Under the pieces are notes generated by a model. It was not told where the DNA came from, did not search any database, and was given only the letters and a program-made list of their open reading frames with translations. The translations under genes and the position numbers were made by a program. From Diplocarpon mali (Eukaryota > Ascomycota > Leotiomycetes > Helotiales > Drepanopezizaceae), in the NCBI GenBank assembly GCA_024741835.1, contig JAENRP010000074.1, positions 1 to 64,000 of the forward strand: 64,000 nt of DNA, given 5' to 3'. Shown piece after piece: positions 24,301-36,812 of this stretch; the first letter of the stretch is position 1, and every line of letters begins with the position of its first letter.

Positions 24301-25520
24301 TAATATAAAAGTAAAGTAGTTCGATATTATTAATGCGTTTATTAACGCTCTTAAAGACCTAAGGAGTATTCTAATTATATGCTTCCTATTAAATGGCTTT
24401 AAGCGCCTTAGTATAGTAGTAGAACTGGACTGCGCGCTCTATAGGCTAAAAGACTCTTTAGTGCTATAGTATAAGAACTTCGCAAGAACGCTCAAGGGCC
24501 TTTAACTTAAGCTATTAGGCGAAGAGCCTTATATTTTTATAATAAAGGATCGTATAGTCTTTATAGCATTTTATATTAATGATATTCAAGTGTTATATAA
24601 GGCCTTTAACTTAAATCAGATGACTTATTTAATTAAAGACCTAAAGAAGGCATATAAGCTTACTATTATAGGAGATATCTCTTAGTTCTTTAAAGTAAGG
24701 ATTATTCGAAATAAAAAAGCAAAGAGGATCTCCTTAGTTTATAATACCTATATTAAAAAGATCGCTTAAAAGTTTAAAGCTAATATAAGGAGAGTGCCTA
24801 ATACTCTACTACTAAAGAAGGAGTTTATTAAGAACTTAGGGCAAGCTTCCTTAGAAAAGGTAAAGGAGTACTAAGAGAAAATAGGCTCTATTCTCTATAT
24901 AGTGATTATAATACGCTTAGATATTACGTTTATAGCCTCTTAATTGTCTTTCTTCTTAATTAATCTAAGCTTTAAGTACCTCTTAGCTGTAGACTAGATA
25001 CTTTAATACCTATATAGTATACGCTTTTTAGGAATTGCCTATAGCTTTAAGGCTAAGGAATACTAACTAATCGCATCTTTAAATGCTTCTTTTAAAGATG
25101 ACTAAAAGACTTGCAGATCCTCTTAAGGATATATCTTCTTCCTATTTAAAGGACCGATTATTTAAAAAGCGAATTATTAAGCAATTGTCACGCTCTCCTT
25201 TATTAGCCTTTATAGTATAGTTTCTACTATAAAGGAGATAATAGCTATAAAACGCCTCTTTAAAGAGATTCGCATAGACTCCCTCTTTAAATAGAATATA
25301 TATTGCAATAACTAATAAACAATTCGACTAATTATTATAAAGAATAAGAAGATTAAGATAAGCCTTTGATATATTGAAATTAATAATATATAGATCTGCT
25401 AAAAGTACTAAAGAGGAAGCTTTTAAATAATCTACCTCCTTATTAAGGAAATATATGTAGATAAGCTTATTAAGAACCTAAACTGCTAGAAGTTTAAAAG
25501 CTTTATTTATTTATTAAACT
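21340..25520 (+). pseudogene. Copia-2 pol: protease, integrase, RT, RNase H, RIP-mutated
   Basis: Protease-like sequence around 21,470-21,600 (NNCAATYIINS, where a D-S-G-A-x-x-H-I type site is expected). Integrase core around 21,900-22,620 ends in QPNKGVE*VRRELIKRSI, matching the NGVAER.NRTL.E..R pattern. RT around 24,200-24,800 has QFDIINAFINA (usually D-V-x-x-A-F-L-N) and YINDIQVL in place of YVDDI. RNase H follows to about 25,500. Stops are frequent at Trp/Gln positions. Integrase before RT is diagnostic for Ty1/Copia. Confidence 0.82.
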
Positions 25521-25789
25521 TCTAAAGCTTTTAAATAATCGTTTAATAACTCGCACTTGCTAGCAAGTAGTCACTTATTACTAAAAGACTTATACTTATA
25601 AGCTCTTACTCTTTTATAATTATATTTATTTATTTTCTTTTATAAAGTGTATTATAAAAGCTCTCCTTTTTTAAAAATACAAAATAGGTAATATTCTTAA
25701 GCTGCTATTATAAGGCGCAACCCTCTTTTAGATTCTCTTAGCTAGGGCCAAGAGCTAAGATGCTATAGCTAAGAGCTTTATATAGATCT

Positions 25790-26640
25790 CCTCTTAAGAG
25801 AGGCCTACTAGCATTCCCTCGGCCAAAGGCCTGCTGGCAAATATACTAGCGATAGCAGGGGCAAAGGCGGGAGGTATGGTAATAGGGGCAATAGGGGCGA
25901 GGGCGGCGGGGGCGAGGACAGGCGTAGCGATGGCAAGGGCTAGGGAGATAAATAGGGAGACTATAGTAGCGGCTGCAATAGCGGAAGCAGAAGGGATAAG
26001 AGCAGCGGCAGTGACGATAGGGGCGAATAGGTCTAAGCTAGAAGGACTAGGAGCAAACGGGAATAGGACGCTAGGAGCAAAGGAGGCAGTAGTACTACCA
26101 CTCGTAGGAGTAGCAGGCCCTCCTAGCACTAGGGTCTAATCGCTCTTATCTTTTAAAATCAGCTTAGAACTTAATAAGACTTAATAAACGTACTATAGAA
26201 GCTCTAGAGTATACCCTTTACTATATTAAGTAATAGTACTACTTCCTCCTTAAAGGCGCCGCAGGCGCAAGCTGATATAATAGCCTCCTAAGAGGCGAGG
26301 AGAGGGCCGCTAGCCTATTAGCAGCCGTTGCTTAGTATAATATAATAGACGCAACGCGTACTAAAGGTACTATTAAAGTACTAATAATCGAGATTGCTAA
26401 TGCTCTTGCGTATAATATAATGTATATATGCATTATTACATTCTATTATAAGCTCTGGTATATAATACGCAGTAGGGGCAGGACTCTCTGGCGGCGGCGG
26501 CAGGGGCGGCAGCGACAGCAGCAGCGGCTTATTGCCCAGTAGGCATTAGGAGGACTATGCCAGGGTAATAGCTCCTGCAGAAGCGCTAGTAACCTAGCGC
26601 AAAGTTAGTATAACGCAAGGTATAAGGACTCTAAAGGTCT
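25790..26640. other. GC-rich, alanine-coding island in the 3' part of Copia-2
   Basis: Between the pol end and the 3' LTR, about 25,790-26,140 and 26,450-26,600 are strongly GC-rich (runs such as GGGGCGAGGGCGGCGG) inside otherwise TA-rich DNA. Open frames exist on both strands over 25,794-26,139: 87 codons plus, 111 codons minus. Both are almost pure small residues (A, G, I, V, P, S), which is what a GCN-rich low-complexity tract gives in several frames. I cannot say it is a gene. It may be a former env-position ORF or an untranslated GC-rich tract with few RIP-susceptible CA/TG sites. Confidence 0.5.
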
Positions 26641-26977
26641 TACTTTATAAGGGCAGCTAGGGCCATAATAAGCAGGAGTTCNTTATTAGTATAAAAATAA
26701 TATTTTTAAATAATAAAAGAGGGTTATTTTTAAAAGAAGGGAAGGAGAACCTCTATAATGGAAATACTCTATAGGAAGCCTAATAAAGCATTAGCGTAGA
26801 ATTGCAAAGATTCCTAAGCATACTTATTACCTATAGTAACCCTTCTTATTTTAAAAGGAATAACCTTTAAAAGGGCAGCATATAAGATAAAGCCTCTTTT
26901 CCTTATAATTACTATTCTTTCTTTTATTTTATCTATATAATTAAGCGATTTTAAAAGCATTACCTAACTAAGGGGTA

Positions 26978-27175
26978 TATTATATAAAATAGGCAGAGTC
27001 TCTACTTATTCTAAAGACCCTTTATATAACTCCTACTAAGTTATAGACTCTCCCTTTTCTTTCCGAAGTCTCCTTACTATATATATATTAGATAATAATA
27101 TAATTAATCATCTTTTCCTACTTCTGCAAGCCTCCTAAGCGACCTAATGAAGGCCCTCCAGCCGACCGCACCACA
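26978..27175 (+). repeat. Copia-2 3' LTR (198 bp)
   Basis: Second LTR of Copia-2, ending CACCACA, followed by GCTAC (27176-27180), whose last two bases overlap the ACCAT duplication of chromovirus A (27179-27183). Confidence 0.92.
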
Positions 27176-27183
27176 GCTACCAT

Positions 27184-27490
27184 TGTAACGGCTGCACCTC
27201 CACTTAGTGCAATTACCTGGGAGTACGGCGTTTTAAGGTTTTGCAATCTCGATTCGATATAGGGTTTTCTTAAATCGACCCTGAAGGTGCAAAAGGATAT
27301 TTTTATATAATATTATATAAATAGGTAATAGAGCTTCTAGCTGCTATATATATAAGGAAGAAGGGCTCTCCCTTAAGGAGGGCTCTCTAACTTCTTCGTT
27401 TCCTTTATATTAGACCTATAGAATACGCCTTTTGCACTACTTCTTACTCTTATACTTGATCTCGCACTTCGGCGGTTCTATATCATTATA
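27184..27490 (+). repeat. Chromovirus A 5' LTR (307 bp)
   Basis: Matches 29534-29840, 36813-37119 and 42037-42343 over the full 307 bp. It is the least RIP-changed of the four at its 5' edge (keeps TGTAACGGCTGCACC and CTGGGAGTACGGCG). Confidence 0.93.
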
Positions 27491-29533
27491 TTAAATAAAG
27501 AAGTTCTTTTCCGCTAAGGATAGCTTTTAATAATATCCTACCCTTTTTGAAAATCGATTTGCAATTGTTTCGACTTTTAATAAAGTCAGGATCCTAGAGA
27601 TCTCTTAAACAAACTAGGAGCTTAAGTATAGCTTATTAATTAGTATAATCGAGGAACGCTTTCATTAGCTGGATTTTCTTAACTACTCCTTTTGTAAAAG
27701 TACTATAGGCAGAAGTTAGGAAAGCACTATGCTACTAGAACCCTTTTTCTATAGAATCCCTTTTTAACCGAATCCCTATTAAAACTAAAATCGGTAAAAT
27801 GAATTCCCTACTAGCCAGAAGTCAGTAAATACAGAATATACCTAGTTCATTTAAGGAACTAGCTTCTATAAGGAGTACCCCTACCCTAGCTCCTAGGGCT
27901 AGACCTTCTTCTACTACTAAGGGCAAGAGACTATAATACTATAGCTAAGCCAATTGAGATAAACGAGACTTTTCGAACTTGAACGTCTTATAAGGAATAG
28001 TCTTAGGCTTAGAGGAATCTTTGCAATACTAAGATCAATCTAATTAACAATTGTAAAACAAGATTAGCAGGATTGCTTAAGCTATCTTAAGCCTAGAGAC
28101 CCTAGCTTATTAAAGCTAAGAGACAGCTTAGCGCATATATTAGACTATTAAGCGAGAATCTACCTACCTTTAATAAAGCAAGACCTAGCCTCCTTCGGAA
28201 GTCGATATAGATATAAAATAGTTAAAAATTCAGCTAATTGAAAAGATTACCCTTTTTAATAATAGAACCTCTCTAATGTATAAGTAGTAGTTAGCTTTAG
28301 TTTAAGACCGATTGCAAGTTAACGCTAACTTGTATCCGAATAAGCGAGCTTGCCGAGCCCTTATTTAAGGATCTACTATAGGATAAGCCTAAACGTACCT
28401 CAAACCTTAGTACCTCTTAGAGATTAACCCCTTTCGAAACTATTAAGAAATAGTAGAGCTACTAAGCAATTACTTTTTAATTAGCTAAGAGGTAGACCTA
28501 TTTCAATCTACTTTCTATTACCTTTATATAAGAGAAGCTAGTTATTTTAAAGAAACTTTCCTTTAGTTTCAAGCCTAATTCTAATCTATTGCGATTTAAG
28601 GAGAGGTCTTAAGATCTAAGTGGTTCTTCTTTATATAAAATAAGATTACCCCTTAGCTTAAAGCTGCTTGCGCTTTAGCTAAGGCCTTTTAAAGGAAGGA
28701 CTATACTATTATAGTTAACTAATTAAATACCCTTGATGCTAAATGCTAAAGTAACTAACTTCTTAACCCTTTGATTAGAAGTAAAGCGACCTTAGTATTA
28801 TACTAAAAGATATTCAATTTGCTCCTTAATAAGACCGCTCGCGGTCCGAGCGCCAGAAGTACTACCTAAGCTTCTGGGATACTAGCCTTAAAGCCAACTA
28901 CCCCTTTTTACTAAAATACGCTAGCTAAGGCTAATTCTCCTGCTTTACCCTTTAAGTAAGCTACCTATTAAACCTATAGTAAAATTAGTTATTATAAGAC
29001 CGAGTATCCTTTTATAAGTAAGATTAATACTTTAAAAGATGCAAAGGAAGCTAATCTAACTCTAGACTTAATTAAGAATAAGGTTGAAATAGAGGAAGAT
29101 TAGGAAAACGAAAAGGCCTAGGAAAAGACTCCTACTTAAGCTTGCAAAAGTGCAACTTATTAAAGCTAGATCTTAACTCTTTAATAAAAGGAAAGCAATT
29201 CCTAACCTCTTATACTATTAGTATAAATGGACTTAGAGTATTATTATTAGCTTTAGTAGATACTAAAGCCCTTAGTTACTTGTTTTTAAATCATTCCCTT
29301 TTTATATATCTTTTAAAAGCGACCGGCTTTCAAATTCTTCCTCTTCTAGCCTTTATTCCTATCTATAGATTTTAAAATACCATTTGCGCGCAAGCTATAC
29401 ACTATATACGCTTTTACTTAATAATTGATAAAAGGCATATTTATAACTGCCCCTGGGTTATCCTCGACCTAGGCTAGCGCGACGCTATTATTAAAGTCAA
29501 TTAGATGCGCCGATTCCGACTCAAACTTGATCC
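27491..29533 (+). pseudogene. Chromovirus A gag and protease, split from pol by copy B
   Basis: The gag-like region has a degraded zinc knuckle near 28,965-29,015 (TYSKISYYKTEYP, where copy B reads TYSKTNHYKTECP, a CCHC pattern). Protease follows at about 29,142-29,375: LLALVDTKALSYLFLNH, where the family has ALxDTGAxxxFL. An unbroken stretch of 77 codons covers the protease. The reading continues to GATCC at 29529-29533, where copy B is inserted, and resumes at 37,125. Stops elsewhere are RIP-type. Confidence 0.75.
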
Positions 29534-29840
29534 TGTAACAGCTGCACCTCCACTTAGTGCAATTACCTAAGAGTATAGCATTCTAAGGTTTTACAATCTC
29601 GATTCGATATAGGGTTTTCTTAAATCGACCCTAAAGGTATAAAAGGATATTCTTATATAATATTATATAAGCGGGCAATAGAGCTCTTAGCTGCTATATA
29701 TATAAGGAAGAAGGGCTTTCCCCTAAGGAGGGTTCTCTAACTTCTTCGTTTCCTTTGTATTAGACTTATAGAATACGCCTTTTGCACTACTTCTTACTCC
29801 TATATTTGATCTTGCACTTTGGCAGTTTTATATCGTTATA
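29534..29840 (+). repeat. Chromovirus B 5' LTR (307 bp)
   Basis: Starts TGTAACAGCTGC immediately after GATCC; ends TATCGTTATA. Same length as the other three LTRs of the family. Confidence 0.93.
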
Positions 29841-32800
29841 TTAAACGAAGAAGTTCTTCTCTATTAAGGACGGCTTTTAATAATATCCTACCCTTTCGGA
29901 AAATCGATTTGCAGTTATTTCGACTTTCGACAGAGTCAGGATCCTAGAGATCTCTTAAATAAACTAGGAGCTTAAGTATAGCTCGTTAACTAGTATAATT
30001 AAGGAACGCTTTTATTAATCGGATTTTCTTAACTACTCCTTTTGTAAAAGTGCTATAGGCAGAAGTTAGGAAAGCATTATACTACTAGAACCCTTTTTCT
30101 ATAGAACCCCTTTTTAACCGAATCACTATTGAAATTAAAATTAGTAAAATGAATTCCCTATTAGCTAGAAGTTAGCAGATATAGAATATACTTAGTTCAT
30201 TTAAGAAACTAGCTTTTATAAGAAGTACCCTTACCCTAGTCCCTAGGGCCAGACCTTCCTCTACTATTAAGGGCAAGAGACTATAACGCTATAGCTAAGC
30301 CAACTAAGATAAATAAGACTTTTCGAACCTAAATGTCTTATAAGGAATAGTCTTAGGTTTAGAAGAATCCTTATAACGCTAAGATCAATCTAATCGATAA
30401 CTATAAAGTAAGATTAGTAGGATTGCTTAAGCTATCTTTAGCCTAGAGACCCTAGCTTATCAAAGCTAAGAAATAGCTTAGCGCGTATATTAGACTATTA
30501 AGTAAGAATCTACCTACCTTTAATAAAGCAAGACTTAGCCTCCTTTAAAAGTTAATACAGATACGAAATAGCTAAAAATTCAGCTGATTGAAAAGATTAT
30601 CCCCTTTAATAATAGAACCTTTCTAATATATAAGTAATAGTTAGCTTTAGTCCAAGACCGATTGCAAGTTAACGCCGACCTATACCCGAATGAGTAAGCT
30701 CGCTAAGCTCTCATTTAGGGATCTACTATAGGATAAGCCTAAACGTACCTCAAACCCTAGTACCTTTTAAAGACTAACCCCTTTCGAAACTGTTAAGAAA
30801 TAGTAGAACTGCTAAGCAGTTACTTTTTAACTAATTAAAAGGTAGACCTATTCCGATCTACTTTCTACTACCTCTATATAAGGGAAGCCGGTTATTCTAA
30901 AGAAACTTTTCCTTAGTTTTAAGCCCGATTCCAATCTGCTACGATCTAGAGAAAGGTCTTAAGATCTAAGTAGTTCTTCTTTATATAAAATAAGATTACC
31001 TCTTAGCTTAGATCTACTTGCGCTTTAGCTAAGGCCTTTTAAAGGAAGGACTATACTATTATAATTAACTAATTAAATGCCCTTAATGCCGAACGCCGAA
31101 GTAACCAACTTCTCAACCCTTCGACTGGAAGTAAGGCGACCCTAGTATTATACTAAAAGACATCTGGTTCGCTCCTTAATAAGACTGCTCGCGGTCCGAG
31201 CGCTAGAAGTACCACCTAAGCTTCTAGGATACCAGCTTTAAAGCCGACTACCCCTTTTCGCTAAGATACGCTAGCTAAGGCTAGTTCTCCTGCTTTGCCC
31301 TTTAAGCAAGCTACCTGCTAGACCTATAGTAAAACTAATCACTATAAGACCGAGTGCCCTTCTATAGGCAAGATTAATGCCTTAGAAGATATAGAGGAAG
31401 CTGATCCGACTTTAGACTTAACTAAGAATAGGGTCGAAATAGAAGAAGATTAGAAAAACAAAAAGGCCTAGGAAAAGACTCCTACTTAGGTTTGCAAAAG
31501 TGCGACTTATTAAAGCTAGATCTTAACTCTTTAATAAAAAGGAAGCAATTCCTAACTTCTTATATTATTAGTATAAATAGACTTAGAGTATTATTATTAG
31601 CTTTAATAGATACTAGAGCCCTTAGTTACCTATTTTTAAATCATTCCCTTTTTATACGTCTTTCGAAAGCAACTGGCTTTAAAATTCTTCCTCTTCTAGC
31701 CCTTATTCCTATCTATGGATTTTAAAATACTATTTGCGCGCAAGCTATGCACTATATGCGCTTTTATTTAACAATTGATAGAAGGCGTATTTACAACTGC
31801 CCTTAGGTTATTCTCGACCTTAGCTAGCGCAATGCTATTATTAGAGTTAAATAGATACGCTGATTCCGACTTAAACTTAACCTAAAGGAAAACCGATTCT
31901 TATAGCCTTTATATTACTCCTTATCTCCCCGATTCGCAAAGGAAATCGTCATTTATCTTCCCCCTTTTAAAGGACTTCGGATCCGATCCGATTATTAAGC
32001 CGACGTTAATTGTAGAGAATGAGAAATAGCTATAGACAAAGCTCGATAGATTAATAGAAGATAGTCCTGCGTTAATTTAATAGCTCTAATTAAGCGCAAG
32101 ATCCCTATTACTATTACTAGGCTAGTACTCCTACTTATAATTAAGCTAGATTTAGGAAAATAGTTTAATATAAATCGATTATGATCTGACCTTATGCGTA
32201 AATGCCCTAAAGCTGCAGTTCCTATTTGCGAAATTAGTACTAACGCCTTTTATTATAATATAAAGTGTAAGGAGATAGAGTTCTTTTAAACTAGTATTTA
32301 TAAAGTAGATAGGATTCTAAAGGAAAGATATAAGCCTAAGAATCCTAATGTTGAAAAGCTAATTAATAATCGACTTTTAAAATAGTACCAATCTTTAAGA
32401 CTAGCTTTCTTAAAAAGGGATGTAAATACCCTCCCTTTCTATCGGTACTATAATTATAAGATATAGTTAAAAGAGCCCTTGCCTAATGCCTATTTGCCCT
32501 TCTACTATTAATCTATTAAGGAGCTTAAGGTTATAAAAGAGTACTTACTTAAGAATTTAGACAAAGGCTTTATTAAGATAAGTATTAGCCCCTTTGCTTT
32601 GCTAGTACTATTTATAAAGAAGGCCGACGGTAGCCTCCGATTTTGCATAGACTACCAGAAGTTAAATGCACTAACTTAGAAAGACGCTTACCCGATTCCG
32701 AGGATAGACAAGCTTTTAAGGCGAGTATCTAAAGCTAAGATTTTTATAAAACTGGATATTCGGGCCGCTTTCAATCGGATATGAATGGACCTTGAATTAA

Positions 32801-35482
32801 AGGAATATACTACCTTTTGAATAAGGTACGGATCCTATAAATGTAAGGTTCTCCTATTCGGCCTTTGTAATAGACCTAGTACTTATTAGCAGTATATAAA
32901 TAACGTTCTTTTAAATTACTTAAATAATTTTTATATAATGTATTTAAATGATATTTTAATTTACTTAAAGAATATTAAGAAGCACTAGGGTCATATTAAA
33001 AAAGTGCTAAAACGACTTTTAAAAGCTAGCCTTTAAGTAGATATTAAGAAGTGCGAGTTTTATATTACTTAAACTTAATATTTTAAATACGTTCTAATAA
33101 TAACTGGGATTGAATTAGACTTTGAAAAGGTCGAACTGCTGCGCAATTAGAGGTACTTGAAAACTATTACTAAAGTGAAGTCCTACTTAGGATTTTATAG
33201 GTTCTATCGATAATTCATTTGCAACTTTAGGCTAATTGCTAAACCCCTCTCGGTTCTAACCTAATTAATAGTACCTTAGAATTGGATAGAAGAGTGCCGA
33301 ATCGCTTTTAAAGAGCTTTGCAAGCAGCTACTCTTAATTTAGCGAATTTACTATTTTGACCCCGACTTACTTATAAAGCTGGAAACTAATACTTTTAATA
33401 GTATTATCGCTAGAGTACTTTCTTAGTAATACTTTAATAAGTAATAGTACCTAATTAGCTTTTATTCGCATATACTCTTTAGCTATAAACTTAATTAGGA
33501 AATATATAATAAGGAACTCTTTGCTATTATTAAATCCTACTATAAATGGAGACCTAAGCTTATATTACTTAAGGAGCGAGTTAATATTTACTTAAATTAC
33601 CGCTCCTTTAAGTACTTTATAACTATTAAGGTTCTGATTGCGAAATAGTACTAATAGATAGAATTCCTATTCGACTTCAATTTTCAAATTATATATACTC
33701 TTAGTAAAGACAACTAAAAGGCTGATATTCTTAGCCGCTGAGAGTAGGATATGCCAGTTTATAAGTAAGTAAAGCTAGATAGCCGATCTTAGGTTCTGAT
33801 TTCCTTAGCCTAGTTGGACCTTTGAATTAATATTAAATTGGCCGACAAATTTCTTGCTGAATCTGCTAAAGGTACCCTTGCTTTAATATCAATCGATAAT
33901 CCCGATTCGACCCTGAATCAACTTAAGGATTCCTTTGATTTAATTAAAAAGCTTTATTAAGATAACTGCGAATCCTTTTAAAAGATTCGCGCCGACCTCC
34001 TTAAGAACTATTCCTTAAAAGACAGATTGCTTTACTTTAAGGAGCATCTCTGCGTATATTGCAATACTCTCTTATATACTTATCTAATTCAAAAAGCTTA
34101 TAACCAACCTTTAAGCGCACACCTTAATAGCTTAAAGACCTACTAGCTACTTACTCTTAAGTACTATTAGGTTAGGATAAGTTCGGATTGTAAAAGATTT
34201 ATTGCAAATTATAAACTTTATTAATTCTCATATTTAAAGACTATTAAATAATAAGGCCTTTTGCAGCCTCTTCCTATTCCTAATTATCCTATGCAGCACT
34301 TATATATGGATTTTAAGGATTTCCCTCTTAATAAGCATAGTTTTGATCGAATCTTAGTTTTTATAAACCGACTTAGTAAGAGCGCTATTACAATTCCTTA
34401 TTAAAAAGATATTGATACTTAAGGAACTGCCTGATTATTCGTTTAATAGATATATCAATTCGGCTATACTCTAAAGACAATTACCTTAGACCAAGGCCTT
34501 TAATTTGTCTCCTTATTTTAAAAAGAGTTCTACTATATTATTAATATTAAGATTAAACTCTTTATAGCATACTATAAGGAGACTGATAGCTAAACGGAGA
34601 TTATAAATAAGTATATTAATTTAAGGCTAAAGCCTTTTATTAATTACTATTAAGATAATTAAAGTGAACTAATTCTATTAATAGATTATATGCAATCGAC
34701 TCTACCTTATGCTTTAATTGGTATAACCTTATATTAGCTTAAGTATAGAGTTATACCTTAGATAAGTTAGGACTGGATCTTTTTAAAAACGTCTAGCCTA
34801 TAGGAGAAATTAAACTAAGTAAAAGCTAAGCTAATAGCAAAGAGGATATATACAACTTAAGAAGTAGTAAAAGGCAATATAGAATGCGCTTAAGAGAAAA
34901 TGCGTAAGTCTATAAATCAATACTAAAGGGAGATTGATTAGAAACTTAAAGATATAGTCTACCTTTTAATAAAAAATCTTAAGAACTACCGCCTTAGTAG
35001 GAAACTGGCTAATTAATAGGATAGTCCTTTTAAGGTTCTTAAAAAGGTAGGCAATTTATATTAGATCAAGCTGCCTATAGGTTCTATAATATATAATATC
35101 TTTGCGCTAAAGCTACTATTTAAAGATCTGCAGAACCCTTTACTAAGTTAGGAACAACCCTAGCCTATTATAAAAAAGATTACTAGGTAAGAAGAGTATA
35201 AAGTATTTAAGATATTAGGTATACGCCTATCTTAAGGAAAGCTAGAGTACTAGGTCAAATGGACTGGTTATAATCCTAATTTAAGTTGGTATTACGCTTT
35301 AAATTTTATAGGATCCTTATATAAGATTCGCGACTTTTATTAGATTAATCCTATAAAGCTAGGACTACCTTAGAACTTATAAGCTTAGCTAAAGGCTTAG
35401 GAAAGTGGTATAGATAATTATAATCACTTAGAAGATAATAGGCCAGATGCGAAATAGGTTAGTAAATAAATCTAAAAATATA
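29841..35482 (+). pseudogene. Chromovirus B gag-pol: gag, protease, RT, RNase H, integrase, chromodomain
   Basis: Gag is up to about 31,400, with the CCHC-like TYSKTNHYKTECP near 31,320-31,365. Protease is at 31,492-31,725 (LLALIDTRALSYLFLNH). RT is around 32,560-33,150, with FCIDYQKLNALT near 32,642, FKVLLFGLCN-type sequence near 32,850 and YLNDILIYLKN near 32,940 (family YLDDILIY). RNase H is around 33,370-33,740 and integrase around 34,080-34,900. A C-terminal chromodomain lies at about 35,191-35,365 (EEYKVFKILGIRLS followed by YWVKWTGYNPNLSW). Stops are at W/Q/R positions. The chromodomain places it in the chromovirus clade of Ty3/Gypsy, which uses that domain to target integration to marked chromatin. 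Confidence 0.87.
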
Positions 35483-35520
35483 NNNNNNNNNNNNNNNNNN
35501 NNNNNNNNNNNNNNNNNNNN
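35483..35520. other. Assembly gap (38 N) at an A-rich tract
   Basis: Undetermined bases between the chromovirus B pol end and its downstream ORF. The homologous place in copy A (about 40,721-40,750) is a long A-rich homopolymer region, so the gap probably marks a similar tract. Confidence 0.95.
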
Positions 35521-35559
35521 AAAAAAAGGAGAAAAATAATAAAAATAGAAAAATAATAA

Positions 35560-36660
35560 TGCTAGGCCAATTGCCTCCTCCCTTTATAACTCCTCTAACC
35601 CCTCCTCCTCTGCGCTTAAGGAGATAAGCTCTAATTCCGTTCTAGAGCTAGAGCTCGCCTTTCAAATATATCCCTATTTAGAATAACCCTAACCTCCTCC
35701 TCTTACTGCTGCTAGCACTGCCCTATTAGCTGCTGCGCCTAACGCTACCCTCGCTACTATAAGCCCCCTTCCCCTTATAAGAGACTCTACTGCTATAGTA
35801 GTCCGCTCTACTAACGCAGCAATAGACTTTAAGAGGCCTAGTATAGTTTAGCTGGATTGCTTTAACCTTGCTAGCTAGGACTTAATAAGGTCGCTGCGCT
35901 CCTATTAAAAAGTCAGCGGTCGATTTAATACTAATTCGGGTTTAACTTATAGTAACTGTCGCCTAGATCCCCTTTAGCTAGCTTACTATAGCCTTAGCTA
36001 TAGAGTAGAGCTCTATAAGGCTAGTATACTCTAATTAAAAGCGGCTAGTTAGAGCCTCTGCGCTAGCCACTAGCAAGAGGTTGACGAGAATCCAGGCACG
36101 CTAGACTGCCTCCTAATAGAGCATCTTATAGTTCCTTGCCGAAACTGCACGCGCGTCCTTATCGTCGTCGTCGTCGTCCTCCTTTTACTACTAAGGAGCC
36201 TCCCCCCGCCACTCCTTAAAGGCTGCAGATAGCGCTGCAAACTCCTTACTAATATAAGAGAGAAGCTATAAATAAGTATTAGTATAATTAAGTCTTTAGA
36301 CTTAATTTAAAATACTTATAAAGATGCACTCTGCCTTCTACTCCTAGTACTAATAGCACTTCTTACTACGCTCCGATTCAAACTCGCACTTATGCGTAAT
36401 ATCGCATATAAGGCGCTGTATATACTAGTAATAATAAACGCAGTAGGCTACCGCAAGGGCGCTTGATAGTAGGGAAATTAGCACTATGCGTATTAGACGC
36501 GATTCGACCTTAGACTAGGGCAAACTTACTTATAGTAGTTAGTAGTAGTAGTAGTAATTATTTCTACTACTATATATTAGCCCTACGCTATAATAGTAGG
36601 AGTAAGGGACTTATGCGATTATATATAATTATTATACTAAGGAAAGAAGATCTTATAAAA
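35560..36660 (+). pseudogene. Chromovirus B extra ORF in env position, Cys-containing, unrecognised
   Basis: Downstream of the chromodomain a third reading region is followable in one plus frame with RIP stops. It has a Ser/Pro/Ala-rich N-terminal part, then a charged helical part (YRVELYKASIL..KAASQSLCASH) and a cysteine pair in LIVPCRNCTRVL near 36,131, with another CR.CKLL near 36,225. The same region exists in copy A, so it belongs to the element. No function was recognised; the CxxC-type spacing could be zinc-binding. The presence of a post-pol ORF is not typical of minimal Gypsy elements. Confidence 0.5.
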
Positions 36661-36812
36661 GGAAAAACAAATTTAAATATATAATGCGACTTGCGCTAAA
36701 CTAAATATAGAATAGTACTATTCGCATAATAATGCGCTAAGTATATTACTATATAAAAATCATTATAACCTACTAACGCTTATAAGCAAGCGTTCTTAAA
36801 GGGGGAGGGTAG

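Larger units (their letters stand above)
19618..27175 (+). mobile_element. Copia-2: complete-length Ty1/Copia element, plus strand, RIP-mutated
   Basis: 198-bp LTRs at 19618-19815 and 26978-27175 are flanked by the target duplication GCTAC at 19613-19617 and 27176-27180. The 5' LTR starts TGTCGTGCAG; the 3' LTR ends CGCACCACA. A purine-rich AAGGGG lies immediately before the 3' LTR. Domain order gag, protease, integrase, RT, RNase H marks it as Copia. It sits in Copia-1 only 14 bp past the element C duplication. A single N is at 26682. Confidence 0.92.

Noticed and set aside
25550..25572. Palindrome ACTTGCTAGCAAGT near the Copia-2 pol end as a thirteenth copy
   Set aside because: It shares only the first bases with the consensus and has a different core; a chance palindrome in AT-rich DNA is as likely.
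25794..26139. Alanine-rich open frames on both strands in Copia-2
   Set aside because: Simultaneous open frames on opposite strands made of A, G, I, V and P are explained by GCN-rich composition; not called as a gene.
28833..28860. CGCTCGCGGTCCGAGCG-type palindrome in chromovirus A (also near 31,190 in B) as further copies of the 23-bp element
   Set aside because: It is a partial look-alike with different arms and is inherited by both copies as ordinary gag sequence; the length and loop do not fit.
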